The translations under genes and the position numbers were made by a program. This document shows positions 25,826-37,500 of a stretch of DNA of 64,000 bases, piece after piece. The stretch comes from Lycocorax pyrrhopterus obiensis (Eukaryota > Chordata > Aves > Passeriformes > Paradisaeidae): NCBI GenBank assembly GCA_014706295.1, contig JACSVZ010000014.1, positions 71,255,541-71,319,540 on the forward strand, given 5' to 3'. The notes beneath the pieces were generated by a model, which worked only from the letters and a program-made list of their open reading frames with translations, was not told where the DNA came from and searched no databases. The stretch's first letter is position 1. Each line of letters begins with the position of its first letter.

Positions 25826-28800
25826 TTCTTCTTTTTTTTTTTTTTTTTTAACAATCATGTTTACTTAGACGTGTCATACACATGTTAGCTACATGCTACC
25901 TTTTTCAATGAATTTTCATAAACATAAAATTTCCTTAGCACTCCCAGGGACCATTCATTCAGGTCACCCTGAACTTATCCTAGGGAAAGAGTTCAAAAAC
26001 ATTTTAAATGATAAGAGGAAAAACATTTGGATTCTAGCCCTATACAAAGACATGGGGCTACTTTTTTTTTTTTAATAAAACCTTGGTGTAATGATTTTCA
26101 GAGATTAGTGATAAACTCTTTGAAGGGATGCAGGTGAGTCACTATCTGAGCATTTAAAGGCTTCAATAGCACATACAAAAATACCCCAAGAAAAAGGAAC
26201 ACTTGACCAAAATACTTAGCATTGTTCAGGAATACAATATACAGCAACTTATCCTGCCAACATATCTTTAAAAGTTAGACAAAGGACCTACAACTAGTAT
26301 CTGTAATGTAATCTGCATTTCTTAGCTTGAAAGCAAGGGGAAAACAAGTGCATTGCTACAAACCTGCTTTTTCAGCTTCCACTACTTATAAGATTAGAAT
26401 GGATTTGACTGCCTTCAGTATCAGCAATTTCCCCAATGAATCTGTGGGTGGAACAAAAATGTGGAAATGAAAACTGAGAGGGCATTGTGTGTTCAAAATA
26501 ATCCACCTCCACTCTCACACAGTAGATTCGATTTGGGCTGTCATCTTTCTATGCCTCAGTTTTCCCATCTGTAAAATGGTTCAAGTCAGAATATGCTCTT
26601 TTACCACTACATCTCGCATCTCAGTTCCTTTGTGCTCCCCCACTAATTTCCTGTTCTGAAGATGAAAGGAGAGAATAGTTATTTAAACTGCTTATGAACA
26701 AGCTTCCTTGATTTGCTCCCAGTGGCTGCACTCTAAAGGCTGGACATGTGCTGGGGGACAAGTGCCCTGTACAGACATCCTCGGGGACGCGGTAAAGGTT
26801 CATCTTCCCTGACTGATTTCCAAGGATCCCACCCTCTGATGCCAAATACATACCATAAGCATCACAATTACATACCATACTTCCCCAAGGATTTGAATAT
26901 GAATTAAAGTTAAGGAGTAAGAGATGACATTGGTGACATATGATAGAAGCAAAGCAATTCTCCTTTCCCATAATCTTAACTTCCTGAACATGTAAACTCT
27001 ACAAACTCATATATTAACATGAAAAAAATCTATAATGGCTTGATAAACAACACTTGATTTTGATGGTATATGGGACACATTTTGTCATATCAGAGGAGGG
27101 TATCAAGATTTCCACTCAAATATTTGCACTTTTCCCTCCAGCCTTAACCACTCGGTTTTAAGTTGTAATAAGGCAGGACAAAAACTAGGAGTTTTCTAAA
27201 CACTGAATTAAGAAGGCAAAGTGAAAAACAAAAACAAAAACACCAAAAGGATGAGTGTAGCATAAATTATTGGTAACTTCCATCCAATTTTGATAATGAG
27301 TGTTTACAGAACATGGAAAAATAAAAAATATTAATGGACTGACTGTCATAGTACAAGAAAAATTAAAAGAAAAGGACTGAAAATTAATTGTATGAGTTGA
27401 ATATGGTTGGCTGGCTTGTTCTGGAAATATAGATATCTGTGGACACTGGTGCGCTGCTGGCCAACCTGAGTCCTTTGGCTTCTTTACAAAACGGGTATTT
27501 GCTCCAAAGGACATGCACTTCAGAAGATAATGAACGGGATACAAAGACGTAAAAGCTATTTTATCTTTTGGGAACATAATTAAGTAACCAAACAGAAAAA
27601 CCCCAACCAACCAACCAAAAAAAGGCAAAAACAACACCTTTGAAAAAGGAAAAATGAGAAACAGCAATCTTTTAGCTACACCCCTGAAGGGTAAAGCAGT
27701 TCGTCATCTCTGTGTTCTGGCTGTCTCATGACTACATACAGACTACAATCTCCAGAAGTTTTATGTCTGAGACAACTTCTTACCTGTAGTTCTAAAGAGC
27801 AAAAAGATGACCTGATGAAGGAACTGAATCACGCAAAATGGACTTTGCTCACACAGGGGTGTCAGAAAGAAACTATCAGAAGAGGTTCCTAGCTCACAGA
27901 GAAATGAAATAGGAGGATCTCTGGTGAGACAGACTGTATGAGCTCTGTCCTGAGCAGCTCGGCCGCTTGGTTTGGAATCAAAATTAATCCTTTGTAGTCT
28001 GGACTGAAGTTACTGAGTGTTCAGGCTGCCCACTTTACATTTCAGCAGCACTACAGTGATAGCCTGCAGCTTCATCTGCGATAAAATTCCTTAGAGACTG
28101 AGAAGTAGAAATTACTAAAACTAGAAACATAACAATAAAAACCAAAACACAAAGAGTACAATTTGGCTTTGAAGATACATTAGACTGCACAAAAGGCCTG
28201 TTTGTTGGCTTATTTCCAGAATTGTTGCAATAAATTTATCTATATTCTCAAATCATTCTTGAGGCATCTGCCTATAACCACAGCACTTTAAAATAATGAA
28301 TTCCATCTCCCTTTGAATAATTTCTTCTTCCTAACACATGTACGTACACACTGCAATTTTCAAATGCTGGGCAAAAAAAGGAATGAGTCAGACAATAAGT
28401 GCTCTGAATGATATGTGATAATTGAAGTCCATAATTATAAGGTTTGTCTTTGCATTTAATCTCACTGTGTCACATGCACACCTTGGCAGTGGTTTCTAGA
28501 GCCTGTGGGGCTTTGCTGGTCTCAACCGGACTGTTATGGGCACAGGATGAAAGGCAGTCTCTTGGGCACCAAGACAACCAGAACTTTAAAGATAAACCAG
28601 TACTCTAAAACTAGACACGGGAACTCACACTCAGGGAAGGGAGCAGGTGCTGAATATTCTTCCTCCAGATACCAAAACCACACAGCATCTTGCAAAAACT
28701 TACATTTCTGGATGGACATGAGATGTACCCTGCACCTCACTCCTAAGCAAATACATTGGTGACAGAGTATTAAAACTGGAGTCCTTTGAAGAAGCTATCC

Positions 28801-30914
28801 AAAACATATCTTGCATGTCAGTCTTCAGAGAATGCTAAAACACTAATATTTTAGGACTTTAGCATAATTATGGCAGCGGTCTCGCTACCATCAGGTCCAT
28901 GAAAACAAGGACAGGGAAATACTGAAGACACACACGGACACATCTAAGGCGTGTTTGGAAAAAGAAAGGCCCCCTGGAAGAGATTTTCCGGCACCACATC
29001 CGGCTGCCAGCAAACGGATTTCATTTATAAGTGTCTTAATCATAGGATTTATCTGGCAGCCTTTCAAAAGTGTTGCTGCAATTACGTTTTTTTCTTGTAA
29101 GCTAGGATTAGTGTAATACAAATACAGGTAAGTTACCACATGACAATACCGTATTTGTTAGGACTTCATCCAGATTTCTTGGAAAAGAAAGACAGTACTA
29201 CTTAAACACTGATTTGGATGAACACCTGTAATAATTATAAAGGACACAATAAACAGCACAGCAGGACAATACAAATGCTAACTCTGCCTCTATTTTCTAA
29301 GGAGCAGGAAGGAAAGAAGGAAAGAAAGAATATAAAGGAAGTGAAGAAAGGAAAAAAGCAGAACAAAGAATCAGGCTGTGTGTGAGCTGGGGAAATGGAG
29401 GACAAGATGCAGAAACAACATTTTTAGATCCTAATGATGACTGCATCAAGGGGTAACTTGGTAGATGACATCCAAGAGGGCAAATAACCCTCACTAGGGT
29501 TCAAGTAACACATGCACAGAACCTGCTCTAAAACTTTAGCACTGAAGAACTCCATTGAAACAGTGCCTGTAGCTTACTCCACAGGACCAAAAAGCTCACA
29601 AAGTCCCAAAATCTACTTATGCTTACCAAAAAAAAAAAAAACCCAAAAAAAACCCCACCCAACAAAATGAGGAAACTGATCAAAGACAAAGCTGGTGAGG
29701 AGACGAAAAGGAGTTAGATTCTTACAGGTGCCAATTGCTGAAAAAAAAAAAAATTATGGAGAGATGACAAATTTGTATCACCAATCAAGAATGTCTTGAG
29801 AAAGGTTGAGAGGAAGCTGGTGCAACCAAACAGCAGGAATAAGGCAAGTTACTAGAGAAAACCTTTTCCTTGCAAAAGTTGAGGTGTCAAAATGTATTAA
29901 AACCAAACCAAAACAGATCACGAGCATGAGCTAACTGCTCCAATAGAACATACAGAAAAATATTTAAATTAGCATATCTATCTGGAACAGCAAGCCCATC
30001 AAGAGCCTGAGGCCAAGGGACAATGATGATGATGATGATATAAAGACCCCTCAGAGAAGAAAAGGCCCTATCAGGTAGGCAAAATGAGGTCTTGTCACCC
30101 GCCTGCACTTTGGAAGAGGAAGACTTAAAATTAGAGTTCTTCTGCTTGGAAAACAGGCAAACAGGAGTGAGAGCTAGTCAAAATGACCAAAATAATCATA
30201 ATGCTATAAAATGTTTGCATTTTCCAATGTTTCACATTAGTTATCAAATGAGCCCTGTGAAGTATCTGGTGAAGCTGGCAAATGGCAAGTTCAAAGTAGA
30301 AAAAGGAGGCAGTTCATCAAAGGATACTGAAACCCTCCACAGCTCCTCCCTCCTCACTTTCTAAAGAAAAAAAACCCAGTTGCTAATGTTCTGTGGTAAA
30401 CAATCTTGGCCAGAAGAGGAGTAATTTATTGCTTGCTTTTATTTAATGTGTTATGCTTTTTTCTTCACCAATGATACCCAAACTCTACTGCGGTGATGTT
30501 TTAAGTAGTGGTATGTCAGAAACCATTTAATTATGAGCTTAAAGTGAATATTCTTTTTTTTTTTTCCCTCAACGTCTATTTCTTAGTATTAATCACATTT
30601 TAATTGGCAGTTAATGGGAATTTGTTCTCCCTTTATTCTCCCTTATAGTCACAGAATCTCTCACCCTTCTCATGGGTTACATGACGTCCCAGAACCTTGA
30701 TGAAGACTTGGTTCGTCTTCCTCTTACCGTTGTTGCCAGCTTCTTATACACTGGTATTTCCTCATCTCTTTGATCCTTTTAATTCTGAGAGGTCTGCATT
30801 CTCCTCATCAATCTTTTCTTTGGGTCTTCCATTCCCTTGTCTTTCTTGGGGGCTGTAGTGGCATCCTCAACTTTTTGTTTTCTTCAAAGCCAGTATTTAG
30901 CACTATCTCGCATT
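25826..30914. other. Intergenic; no gene seen
   Basis: No supported gene. Simple-sequence patches are a GA-rich stretch at about 29301-29360, A-runs near 29628-29655 and 29738-29752, and a short GAT repeat near 30022-30040. The 160-codon minus-strand frame at 27185-27667 is Phe-rich low-complexity translation of A-rich sequence and is not a credible gene. Confidence 0.55.
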
Positions 30915-31000
30915 CATAGAACTATGGAATCATAGAACGATAAGAGGCTGGAAATGACACCAGGCAGGCCATGGGCCTTGCAGACGTAGCCAACACACAT
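30915..31000 (-). repeat. Degraded CR1 3' end, antisense
   Basis: CATAGAACTATGGAATCATA resembles the inverted CR1 terminal repeat. It is followed by GGCTGGAAATGACACC, a diverged form of the usual CR1 sequence. The match fades after about 31000, so this is an old, short copy. Confidence 0.5.
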
Positions 31001-32387
31001 CCACTTGTCCATGAAGAGTGTCCTTTAAAATATCTAAAAATCACAATATCATCCCATCATCATCAACTGTTTAACATCCATGGGATTTCACAAGCCGCTT
31101 CCCGCCTCTGTTTTCACTTATTTATACAGGGAACTGGCAGAAATTGCCATTTCCAGGTCTAAACTGTTTCCAAACACCTTATCATATGACGTTCTATGCA
31201 GATGTTGATCAAGAACTGTTTATGTCTGCTTATGAAAAATGTATAGTGGATTTTCTTTGCCTATCATCTGTTTTTTGGGTGCTGTTTACTTTCAGTTCTG
31301 AATAAAAATCTTTTATTTTGACTCATTCCTTTTATCAGCCACTGTTTTTCAAGTCCTTGCACCCCTACAAAAGTAAAAACTTGACCATGGCTTAATCTTT
31401 TATTTTCCAGTTTGCACACAGATTTTATTTTCTTTACATTTTGAAAACTTGCTAATTTTTAAAAAATATTTTATCTTTTTTAATTTCTGAGTCTATCAAA
31501 GGATGTCTCAAACTAGTTTGAAGTGTATGATTTTTACTGTTTTTCTAGAACAGTGTTTAAACAAGAAAAGATCAGTGTACCCACCCTTTTAACATACTGA
31601 GGCATCCTCAGCTTTTTTAGGCATGTACACATCCCTAGAATTGAAATACTTCTTCCTCTAATTGTTATGGAAAAGCAAGCTTTGTTTTATAGCTTCAGTC
31701 ATTTTCTGTTGGATGACGTCACCAGGTTTGTTGTTAATTGAAATAAAACAGTAGAGATGTGGTGAGCTAGAAAATGGATGTTGGCACTCAGAGTCTGCTA
31801 GGCAGAGGGGGAAAATATACAAAACTGCACATCACAGGTAAAAAAAGAAGATTTGGAACAAGAAGTACCAACTAAAATGTTACTGAAGTAAAGAGGTGGC
31901 ATTGCTCAAGAGGCCTTAGTGAAGGGAATGTTTGCTTGATGGTTTTTAGCACCCTAAATAAGGTGAAACTGTTTTGGAGACATAGGCCACCTCTTGTGAT
32001 ATTCTGCGAGCTGCTACCTTCAAGCATAAAGAAAACAAAATACACAATGAAATACCACTGACGAGTCGCTGTTTAAATTCTGACTTCGGGAAGCTGAAGT
32101 ATTTTACTCCCATCTGAGGTTTCTTTTCACAGCCTCAGAGCCAACTTTGTAAGCTTTAATGGATAATCCAGGCACTTATGTTCCAGTAAGAGCGAGGAGG
32201 CAGAACGACTCCACTTTTCAAATTAAAGAACCGTGTATGCTTCTGGAGAAAGAATAAACTTTAAGAGAACAGGGACAAAAAGCTGCAGCAGAGGAGCCAG
32301 AAAAAGACATTACTGACATTAGATCTATTATGCAAGTGGTTTTTACAGTGCACTTGGCAGAGATCCAGAGGCTGGAAGGTAAAAAAG
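31001..32387. other. Intergenic; nothing recognised
   Basis: AT-rich sequence with T-runs and no exon-like frame, RNA gene or repeat consensus that I can name. Confidence 0.5.
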
Positions 32388-32537
32388 GGGGATCCAGGGT
32401 GTGAGTGTGAAGAGGTCCAGGGGGTGTGAGGGGTTCAGGAGGTGTCTAAGGAACCAGGGGTGTGTGAAGGAGCCCACGGGGTGTGAGGGGCTCAGAAGGT
32501 GTGTGAGGAACCAGGGAACGTATGAGCAGGTCCAGGG
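32388..32537. repeat. Degenerate GTGTGAGG minisatellite, left arm
   Basis: Units of roughly 20-24 bp built on GGGGTGTGAGGGGCTCAG-like sequence repeat with many substitutions (for example GTGTGAGGGGTTCAGG, then GTGTGTGAAGGAGCCC). The same motif resumes beyond the CR1 copy at 32538-32964. The two arms therefore appear to be one array split by that insertion. Confidence 0.75.
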
Positions 32538-32964
32538 GCAATGAGGATGATGGGGGCACTGGAGCATCTCTCATGAGGGCAGGCTGAGGGAGCTGGGCCT
32601 GTTCAGCCTCGAGAAGAGGCAGCTGAGAAGGAACCTCATTCATGTGTATAAATATCAAGGGCGGGGGGGGGGGGTGCCAGGAAGAAGGAGCGGGGCTCTG
32701 TTTGGTGATGGTCAGTCACTAGGGCGAGAGAAACGGCAGGAACTCACGCACCTGAGCATGAAGAACTTCTTCCCTGTGCAGTGACCGAGCACGGGAACAG
32801 ATTGTCCAGGAAGGGTGTGGAGTCTCTGTCTCTGGAGACATTCCAGAGCCGTCTGGACACAATCTGGTGCCATGTGCTTTGGGATGACCCTGCCCGAGCA
32901 GGGAGACTGGACCAGATGACCCAGTGTGGTCCATTCCAACCTGACCCAGTCTGTGATTCTGTGG
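32538..32964 (+). repeat. CR1 LINE 3' part, sense, inside the minisatellite
   Basis: GGCTGAGGGAGCTGGGCCTG, TTCAGCCTCGAGAAGAGGC and the end CTGTGATTCTGTG are typical of avian CR1. In between come ATGAAGAACTTCTTCCCTG and AGACTGGACCAGATGACCC, also standard for the family. A 12-G run lies near 32663-32674. The element is 5'-truncated and shows many differences from consensus, so it is not young. Minisatellite sequence flanks it on both sides. Confidence 0.9.
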
Positions 32965-33520
32965 GGTGGTGAGGGACTGAGGAGTGTGAGGGGGTTCGTG
33001 GGGTGTGTGAGGAGATCTGGAGGTGTGTATGAGGGACCGGTGTGTCTGTATGTGTGTCTGTGTGTGTGTGTGTATGAGGAACAGCAGTGATGTGAGCGTA
33101 TTTAGGAGTATATGAGGGGTGCGAAGGGCTGTGTGAGAGACCAAAGCATGTGAGAGCTCTGGATGGGTGGGTGTGAGGGGAACTGGGGGTGTTTATGAGG
33201 GGCCCAGGGGGTGTATGACAGGTCTGGGGGTGTGTGTGTAAAGGATCGAGGGATGTCTGAAGGGATCTGGGAGTGTGCGTGAGAGGTCCGGGGGTGTGTG
33301 AGGGACCGGGGAGTATCTGAGGGGATCTGAGGCTGTGTATGACAGGTCTGGAGGTGTGTGAGGGCTCCGGGGATGTGTGAAGGATCGGGGGGTGTCTGAG
33401 GGGATCTGCGGGGGCTGTAAGGGGCCAGGGCCGTGTGAGCGGGCTCCGGGGGCTGTGTGAGGGACCGGGGCGTGCCTGAGGGGTCTCGGGGCGCCCGAGG
33501 GGTCCAGGCTCTGTGAGGCA
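32965..33520. repeat. Degenerate GTGTGAGG minisatellite, right arm
   Basis: About two dozen diverged units of some 20-24 bp alternate GGGTGTGTGAGGGACCGG and GTCTGAGGGGATCTG forms. A TG dinucleotide run lies at about 33050-33074. Toward the right the units become CpG-rich and merge into the CpG island of SLC12A2. On the minus strand the units read through as a repetitive Pro/Thr/Ser/His frame, which produces long spurious open frames. Confidence 0.8.
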
Positions 33521-33549
33521 CCGCGCGATCCCGCGCGCCCCCGCGCTCC

Positions 33550-33559
33550 TCTCGCGAGA
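33550..33559. promoter_or_regulatory. TCTCGCGAGA palindromic element
   Basis: This is an exact match to the palindromic CpG-island motif bound by BANP and earlier linked to Kaiso. The motif acts in unmethylated CpG-island promoters of broadly expressed genes. It lies about 450 bp upstream of the SLC12A2 start codon. The match is seen; function in this promoter is inferred. Confidence 0.7.
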
Positions 33560-34007
33560 CGTGGCGGTGGCCGGCGGGGTTGTGCCAGGCGGGATCGCGG
33601 CGCGGCCCCCCCGCCCCTCCCAGCGCCGCCGCGGGGCGGATGCGGCGGGGCCGCCATAGTGCGGGCGGGAGGAGCCGCCGCCGCCGCCGCCCGGCCGGGG
33701 ACGCGCTCCCGCCGCCCCCTCCGCCGCAGCCGGGAGCGGGCGGAGCCTGCGCGGCGCCGCCGGTTTTTTCCCCCCCGCATCCCTCCCGCCGCGCCAGCCG
33801 GGGAGGCGACCGCGGTCCTGCCGGAGCTGAGCGGGATCGGGCGAAGGGACCGGAGGCGCCGTCACCGTCACCTGGCGCTGCGGCGGGGGCGGGGCGCGGC
33901 GCTGTGTCTGCGGCAGCCCCGGGGCGCTGCTCGGCCGCTTAAAGCAGCGGAGCCGCCGGCCGGGAGGGGCGTTCGGAGCATTGGCGGCCGCAGAGCGAGG
34001 GGAAGGC

Positions 34008-34508
34008 ATGGAGGGCAAGGAGCTGGCGGCGGGGTCCGCGGGGGATGAGGGCTCCAAGGATGCGCTGGGCAAGCCGCTGGGTCCCACGCCGAGCCAGAGC
34101 CGCTTCCAGGTGGATCTGGTGGCCGAGGGGCCCCGCAAGTCGTGCGGGGACCTCGGCGTGGCGGGTAAGGGAGGCGAGGAAGCCAAAGGCAGGTTTCGGG
34201 TGAACTTCGTGGACCCGTCGGCCGGCGGCGAGAGCCCCGGCGAGCCCGGGGGAGGCAGCTCGGAGGGCGGCAACGTGAGCGGCGTCCAGAACGGCGGCGA
34301 CACGGTGATGAGCGAGGGCAGCCTGCACTCCGGCGGGCACCACCACTACTACTATGACACCCATACCAACACCTACTACCTGCGCACCTTCGGCCACAAC
34401 ACCATGGATGCCGTGCCCCGCATCGACCACTACCGGCAGACGGCGGCCGACCTGGGCGAGAAGCTGCTCCGGCCCAGCCTGGCCGAGCTGCACGATGAGC
34501 TGGACAAG
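34008..34508 (+). CDS. SLC12A2: SLC12A2 (NKCC1) exon 1: regulatory N-terminus
   Basis: Codes for residues 1-167 of the basolateral Na-K-2Cl cotransporter NKCC1, which imports chloride for secretion, volume control and neuronal chloride balance. The ATG at 34008 has G at -3 and +4. Two SPAK/OSR1 docking motifs are present, RFQV (32-35) and RFRV (62-65); the second overlaps the PP1-binding RVNF (64-67). The conserved block [19 protein letters not shown] begins at residue 114. Its Thr118, 122, 127 and 132 have the spacing of human Thr203/207/212/217, and Thr145 matches human Thr230. The segment before RFQV and between the docking sites is shorter than in human, which has a long poly-Ala tract there. 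The exon ends in frame (phase 0) at AAG before GTGAGA. An upstream TTG at 33981 is in frame but is not a plausible start. Confidence 0.97.
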
Positions 34509-37500
34509 GTGAGAGCGGCCCCCGGTCTGCCCCGGCGCCGGGGATGCGGCGGCTCCTCGGAGCGTGTCGGCAGAAAAAGCTTAAAAAAAAAAAAAAAAAA
34601 AAAAAGAGCCAAAAGCTCGCCGAGCCTCGAGGAGGCGCAAACAGCGCGGGTGCATAGCTTGCCTCTCAGTTCTATAATTTTTTTGTCTTCGTGACGCAGT
34701 GATATCCATCCCCCCCACACACACGTGCTTTAGGGAGATGGTCCCCCAGTGCGAGAGGTATTTAGAGCCGTAGGTCTGTTTTCCCCGTCACCGAGCGGGG
34801 ATCTGTCGCAGGTTTTCCACTTCCAGATCGCCTCCAGCAGATAGGGTATTAATTCGGGGGCTTGCCATAGTAATTAGTCTGGGAAGGGGAGTGAAAACGT
34901 TCGGAAGAGACGCTAAGAAAAAAAGTAAATAAATGAGGATGCGCTGGCTTTGGTGGCGGCCGTAGGTTTGTCTCTGCGACGCCGAGCCAGAGCCCGCTGC
35001 ATCCGATGGGATCTGGATCGGATGCTGCTGGAGCTGCCCAGGCACAGAACCTGAGCGAGCCTTTCCAGGGCTGCTCGGTGGCCCCTGCGTCGCGGTCAAG
35101 GCTTGAAAAATTTTGGAGCTGTGCGTCTCTGGCTTTTTCTATTTTGGACTACGAGTCCGTATGTTATTTGAGACGAGTTGACAGTCAGAGCCTTCTTTGC
35201 AATGCAGGCTGTCTTGGCTAAAAGACCAGCTTTAGCTGAACGTAGAATTAATTTCATGGATTTTTTTTTTTTTTTAGATTATCATCACTAAACGCTAGGT
35301 AGACTAAGCTATTGCAGTGCTGTTTTCTCAGATTTTCAAAATTGGTGTATGGCTGTGCTCAGAAGCCTGTGTTCTGAGTGGGGTCTTTCTGCTGGGTTTA
35401 GGGAAATAAACACATGGTCCACGTTCCAATGAAGTGAAGACTGTTTTGTTTCCAGAACTTCTGTTTCATCCCACCTTGCATTCCTTATCGGTGGAGTTCC
35501 ATGATCAAATGTGTGTTCCCTCCAGATTTACTAGTTTCACACCGTTATTAGGCTGCTCAGTGCATCAGCACTGATTTGTGGGGTTTGGGGTTTTTTGGGG
35601 GGGGGTGGTGGTGGTGATTGTTTAAGTGTATTTTTTTAAACTGACTGTGGAATTGTTCCAGTAGAAATAACTGGTTGGTGTATTGTAAAGATACTTGTTC
35701 ATAACATCTGAGATTAGATCTCAAATTTTAATTATTAACCATAACTACAAATTACTCCTGCCTTCCAGGTCCCCTTTTGATGGAGCTAAAGGATGATCTG
35801 TAGTCTGATTCTAAGTTAAGGTGAAACCGAAATTGGCAATTACTGCCTTGTGCTTGGTTTTAGGTAAACTATAAATAAAACACATACATGTGTGCTAGTA
35901 GTACATGTGAAACCACGCTGATTTTCTGTCCTCCTGCCCCTCCAGGTTTCTGACTCCTGGTCCATGGTGGGATGACCAGGTGTTGGATACTCTGCTTCAT
36001 AAGCAGAACATTGCTCGAATTTCTAAGGTTGGCAGACAGCTTTTTCAGTGCGTTAATGTTGCAGCAGTCTGGAAAGCTCTTTGACACCAATAAGATATTG
36101 CAGTGCAGAATATAACATATTCTGGAACTGCAATTTCTAAAATTGTGATTTCTTTATTAAGAAATTCATGGCAAGCAATTTCTTTGTAGTCTGTGGCATG
36201 GAGGAGTGGTAGACAACCTAATTACAGGATCATTATCAAAACAGTTTCATTGTGAGCATTAATTAAGTCAAATTATTAATTTCTTAAATGTAATTAATTT
36301 GTCTGCTGTGTGAATAGATGTACATGTGAAGATACTTCTTGTTTTAAAGTCATGTCCTGTCTGCTTGGGCCCCTCCTCCCATAAAATAAATACTGGGGAT
36401 GGAATATGGAATTTTGGTTGCATTTGATATAAAGTATTAACTTTAAAAAAGGTCATGGTATAAACTTCAGAATTTTAAGTTGAAGTTCAACAGAGTAACT
36501 CAAGTGTTCTGTCACAGGATGTTTAATGTCCAAAGCCGTTGAAGTGTTAGCAACTACTTAAGCTTGTATGAAGAAGGGGAACCATTATTTTTGCTTCCAT
36601 CTTAGCAAAAACACTTTCCAAGATAAAGCTGTGAACACAAAAGCTTTTAATAAGGGGTGTGTCTTGCCTGGTAATAGCATCAGATACCTGCATTCCTCAC
36701 AATTTCAGGAGTTTGAAATACATCCCATCTGTGATTATGTACTTGGTTTGTGAACACGGAGTACTGATAACTTTTAAATCAAGATGGTGCTGTACTTTTG
36801 TGTGGAAGACGTTCTCAAAGCTGTTGTGCTTTTTTTCACTGTTTTCAGGGGGCTTGTTGTCTCCATTCTCAAAGTGACTTCGGTTCCTGCTGACTGGCAG
36901 GTCTCTACTGTTGAATAATGCCGTGCATTTGAGAAGGTATTTTACTGACTTTCGGTAACTTGAAGAATTAACCTTGCTCTTTAGCTGTGGATTTTTTTTA
37001 CCAATTTATCAAGTACAGCATGTCTGTGCAAGGCAGCCAGTACAAACACCCTAGTACCCTTACATAAAGTTTGCACTGTGTGAATACCTATTGTTGTGCC
37101 TCTGCTCTTGACCCACTGCATCAAGATTGGCAGTAACTTTGTGTAAAGAATGATTCAAAACTGTTTACCAGCAGCGTGGTTCGCTGCTTTGAATGCAGCT
37201 ATTTTATCTGGCAGTAAGAGTTCGTGCTATTCTGTTAGCTTTTAATAGGTAGATAAATGTGAGGCAGTGTTGGAGCATTGTTGATGCTGGTGCCAATTAT
37301 AGAACAGGCTTTTTTTCCTTTAGCTTAGTTTAGAAGCTTCACCTGTCTAACACTTCTGCTGCTTCTGTTCTCACAGAAAAGCAGTGTTGGAAGAAGAGTG
37401 ACTGTTTGAGGAAGACACACACATGTACTGGAGGGGTCCCATTTCACAGGGGTTTGTCCTGCAGTCCTGGTGGGATAGGTGTTTGTGTGGTCATTCCAGC

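Larger units (their letters stand above)
33400..34560 (+). promoter_or_regulatory. SLC12A2: CpG-island promoter of SLC12A2
   Basis: The sequence is extremely G+C- and CpG-dense compared with the AT-rich flanks, and spans the first coding exon. Recognisable elements are a perfect TCTCGCGAGA (33550-33559), a GCCGCCAT YY1-like core (33650-33657), and a GGGGCGGGGC GC box (33886-33895). There is no convincing TATA box, as expected for a dispersed CpG-island promoter. The transcription start cannot be placed from sequence alone but should lie between the minisatellite and 34008. Confidence 0.85.

Noticed and set aside
27185..27667. 160-codon Phe-rich minus-strand frame with hydrophobic stretches
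   Set aside because: Arises from an A-rich + strand; composition follows base bias and no transmembrane family fits.
32965..33520. Repeat array as a CRISPR-like structure
   Set aside because: Units are contiguous, degenerate and without unique spacers, in a vertebrate genome. This is a minisatellite.
33193..33942. Other long frames in the CpG island (195, 139 and 120 codons)
   Set aside because: Arg/Ala/Pro/Gly-rich translations of CpG-island DNA on both strands, with no initiation or homology evidence.
33981..34007. Upstream in-frame TTG as the start of SLC12A2
   Set aside because: A non-ATG start is unnecessary: the ATG at 34008 has a good Kozak context, and the family needs nothing upstream.
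32744..34303. 519-codon minus-strand open frame, Pro/Thr/Ser/His-rich
   Set aside because: It covers the minisatellite, CR1 sequence and the antisense of SLC12A2 exon 1. The repetitive peptide comes from the tandem repeat, and GC-rich DNA lacks stop codons. No domain is visible.
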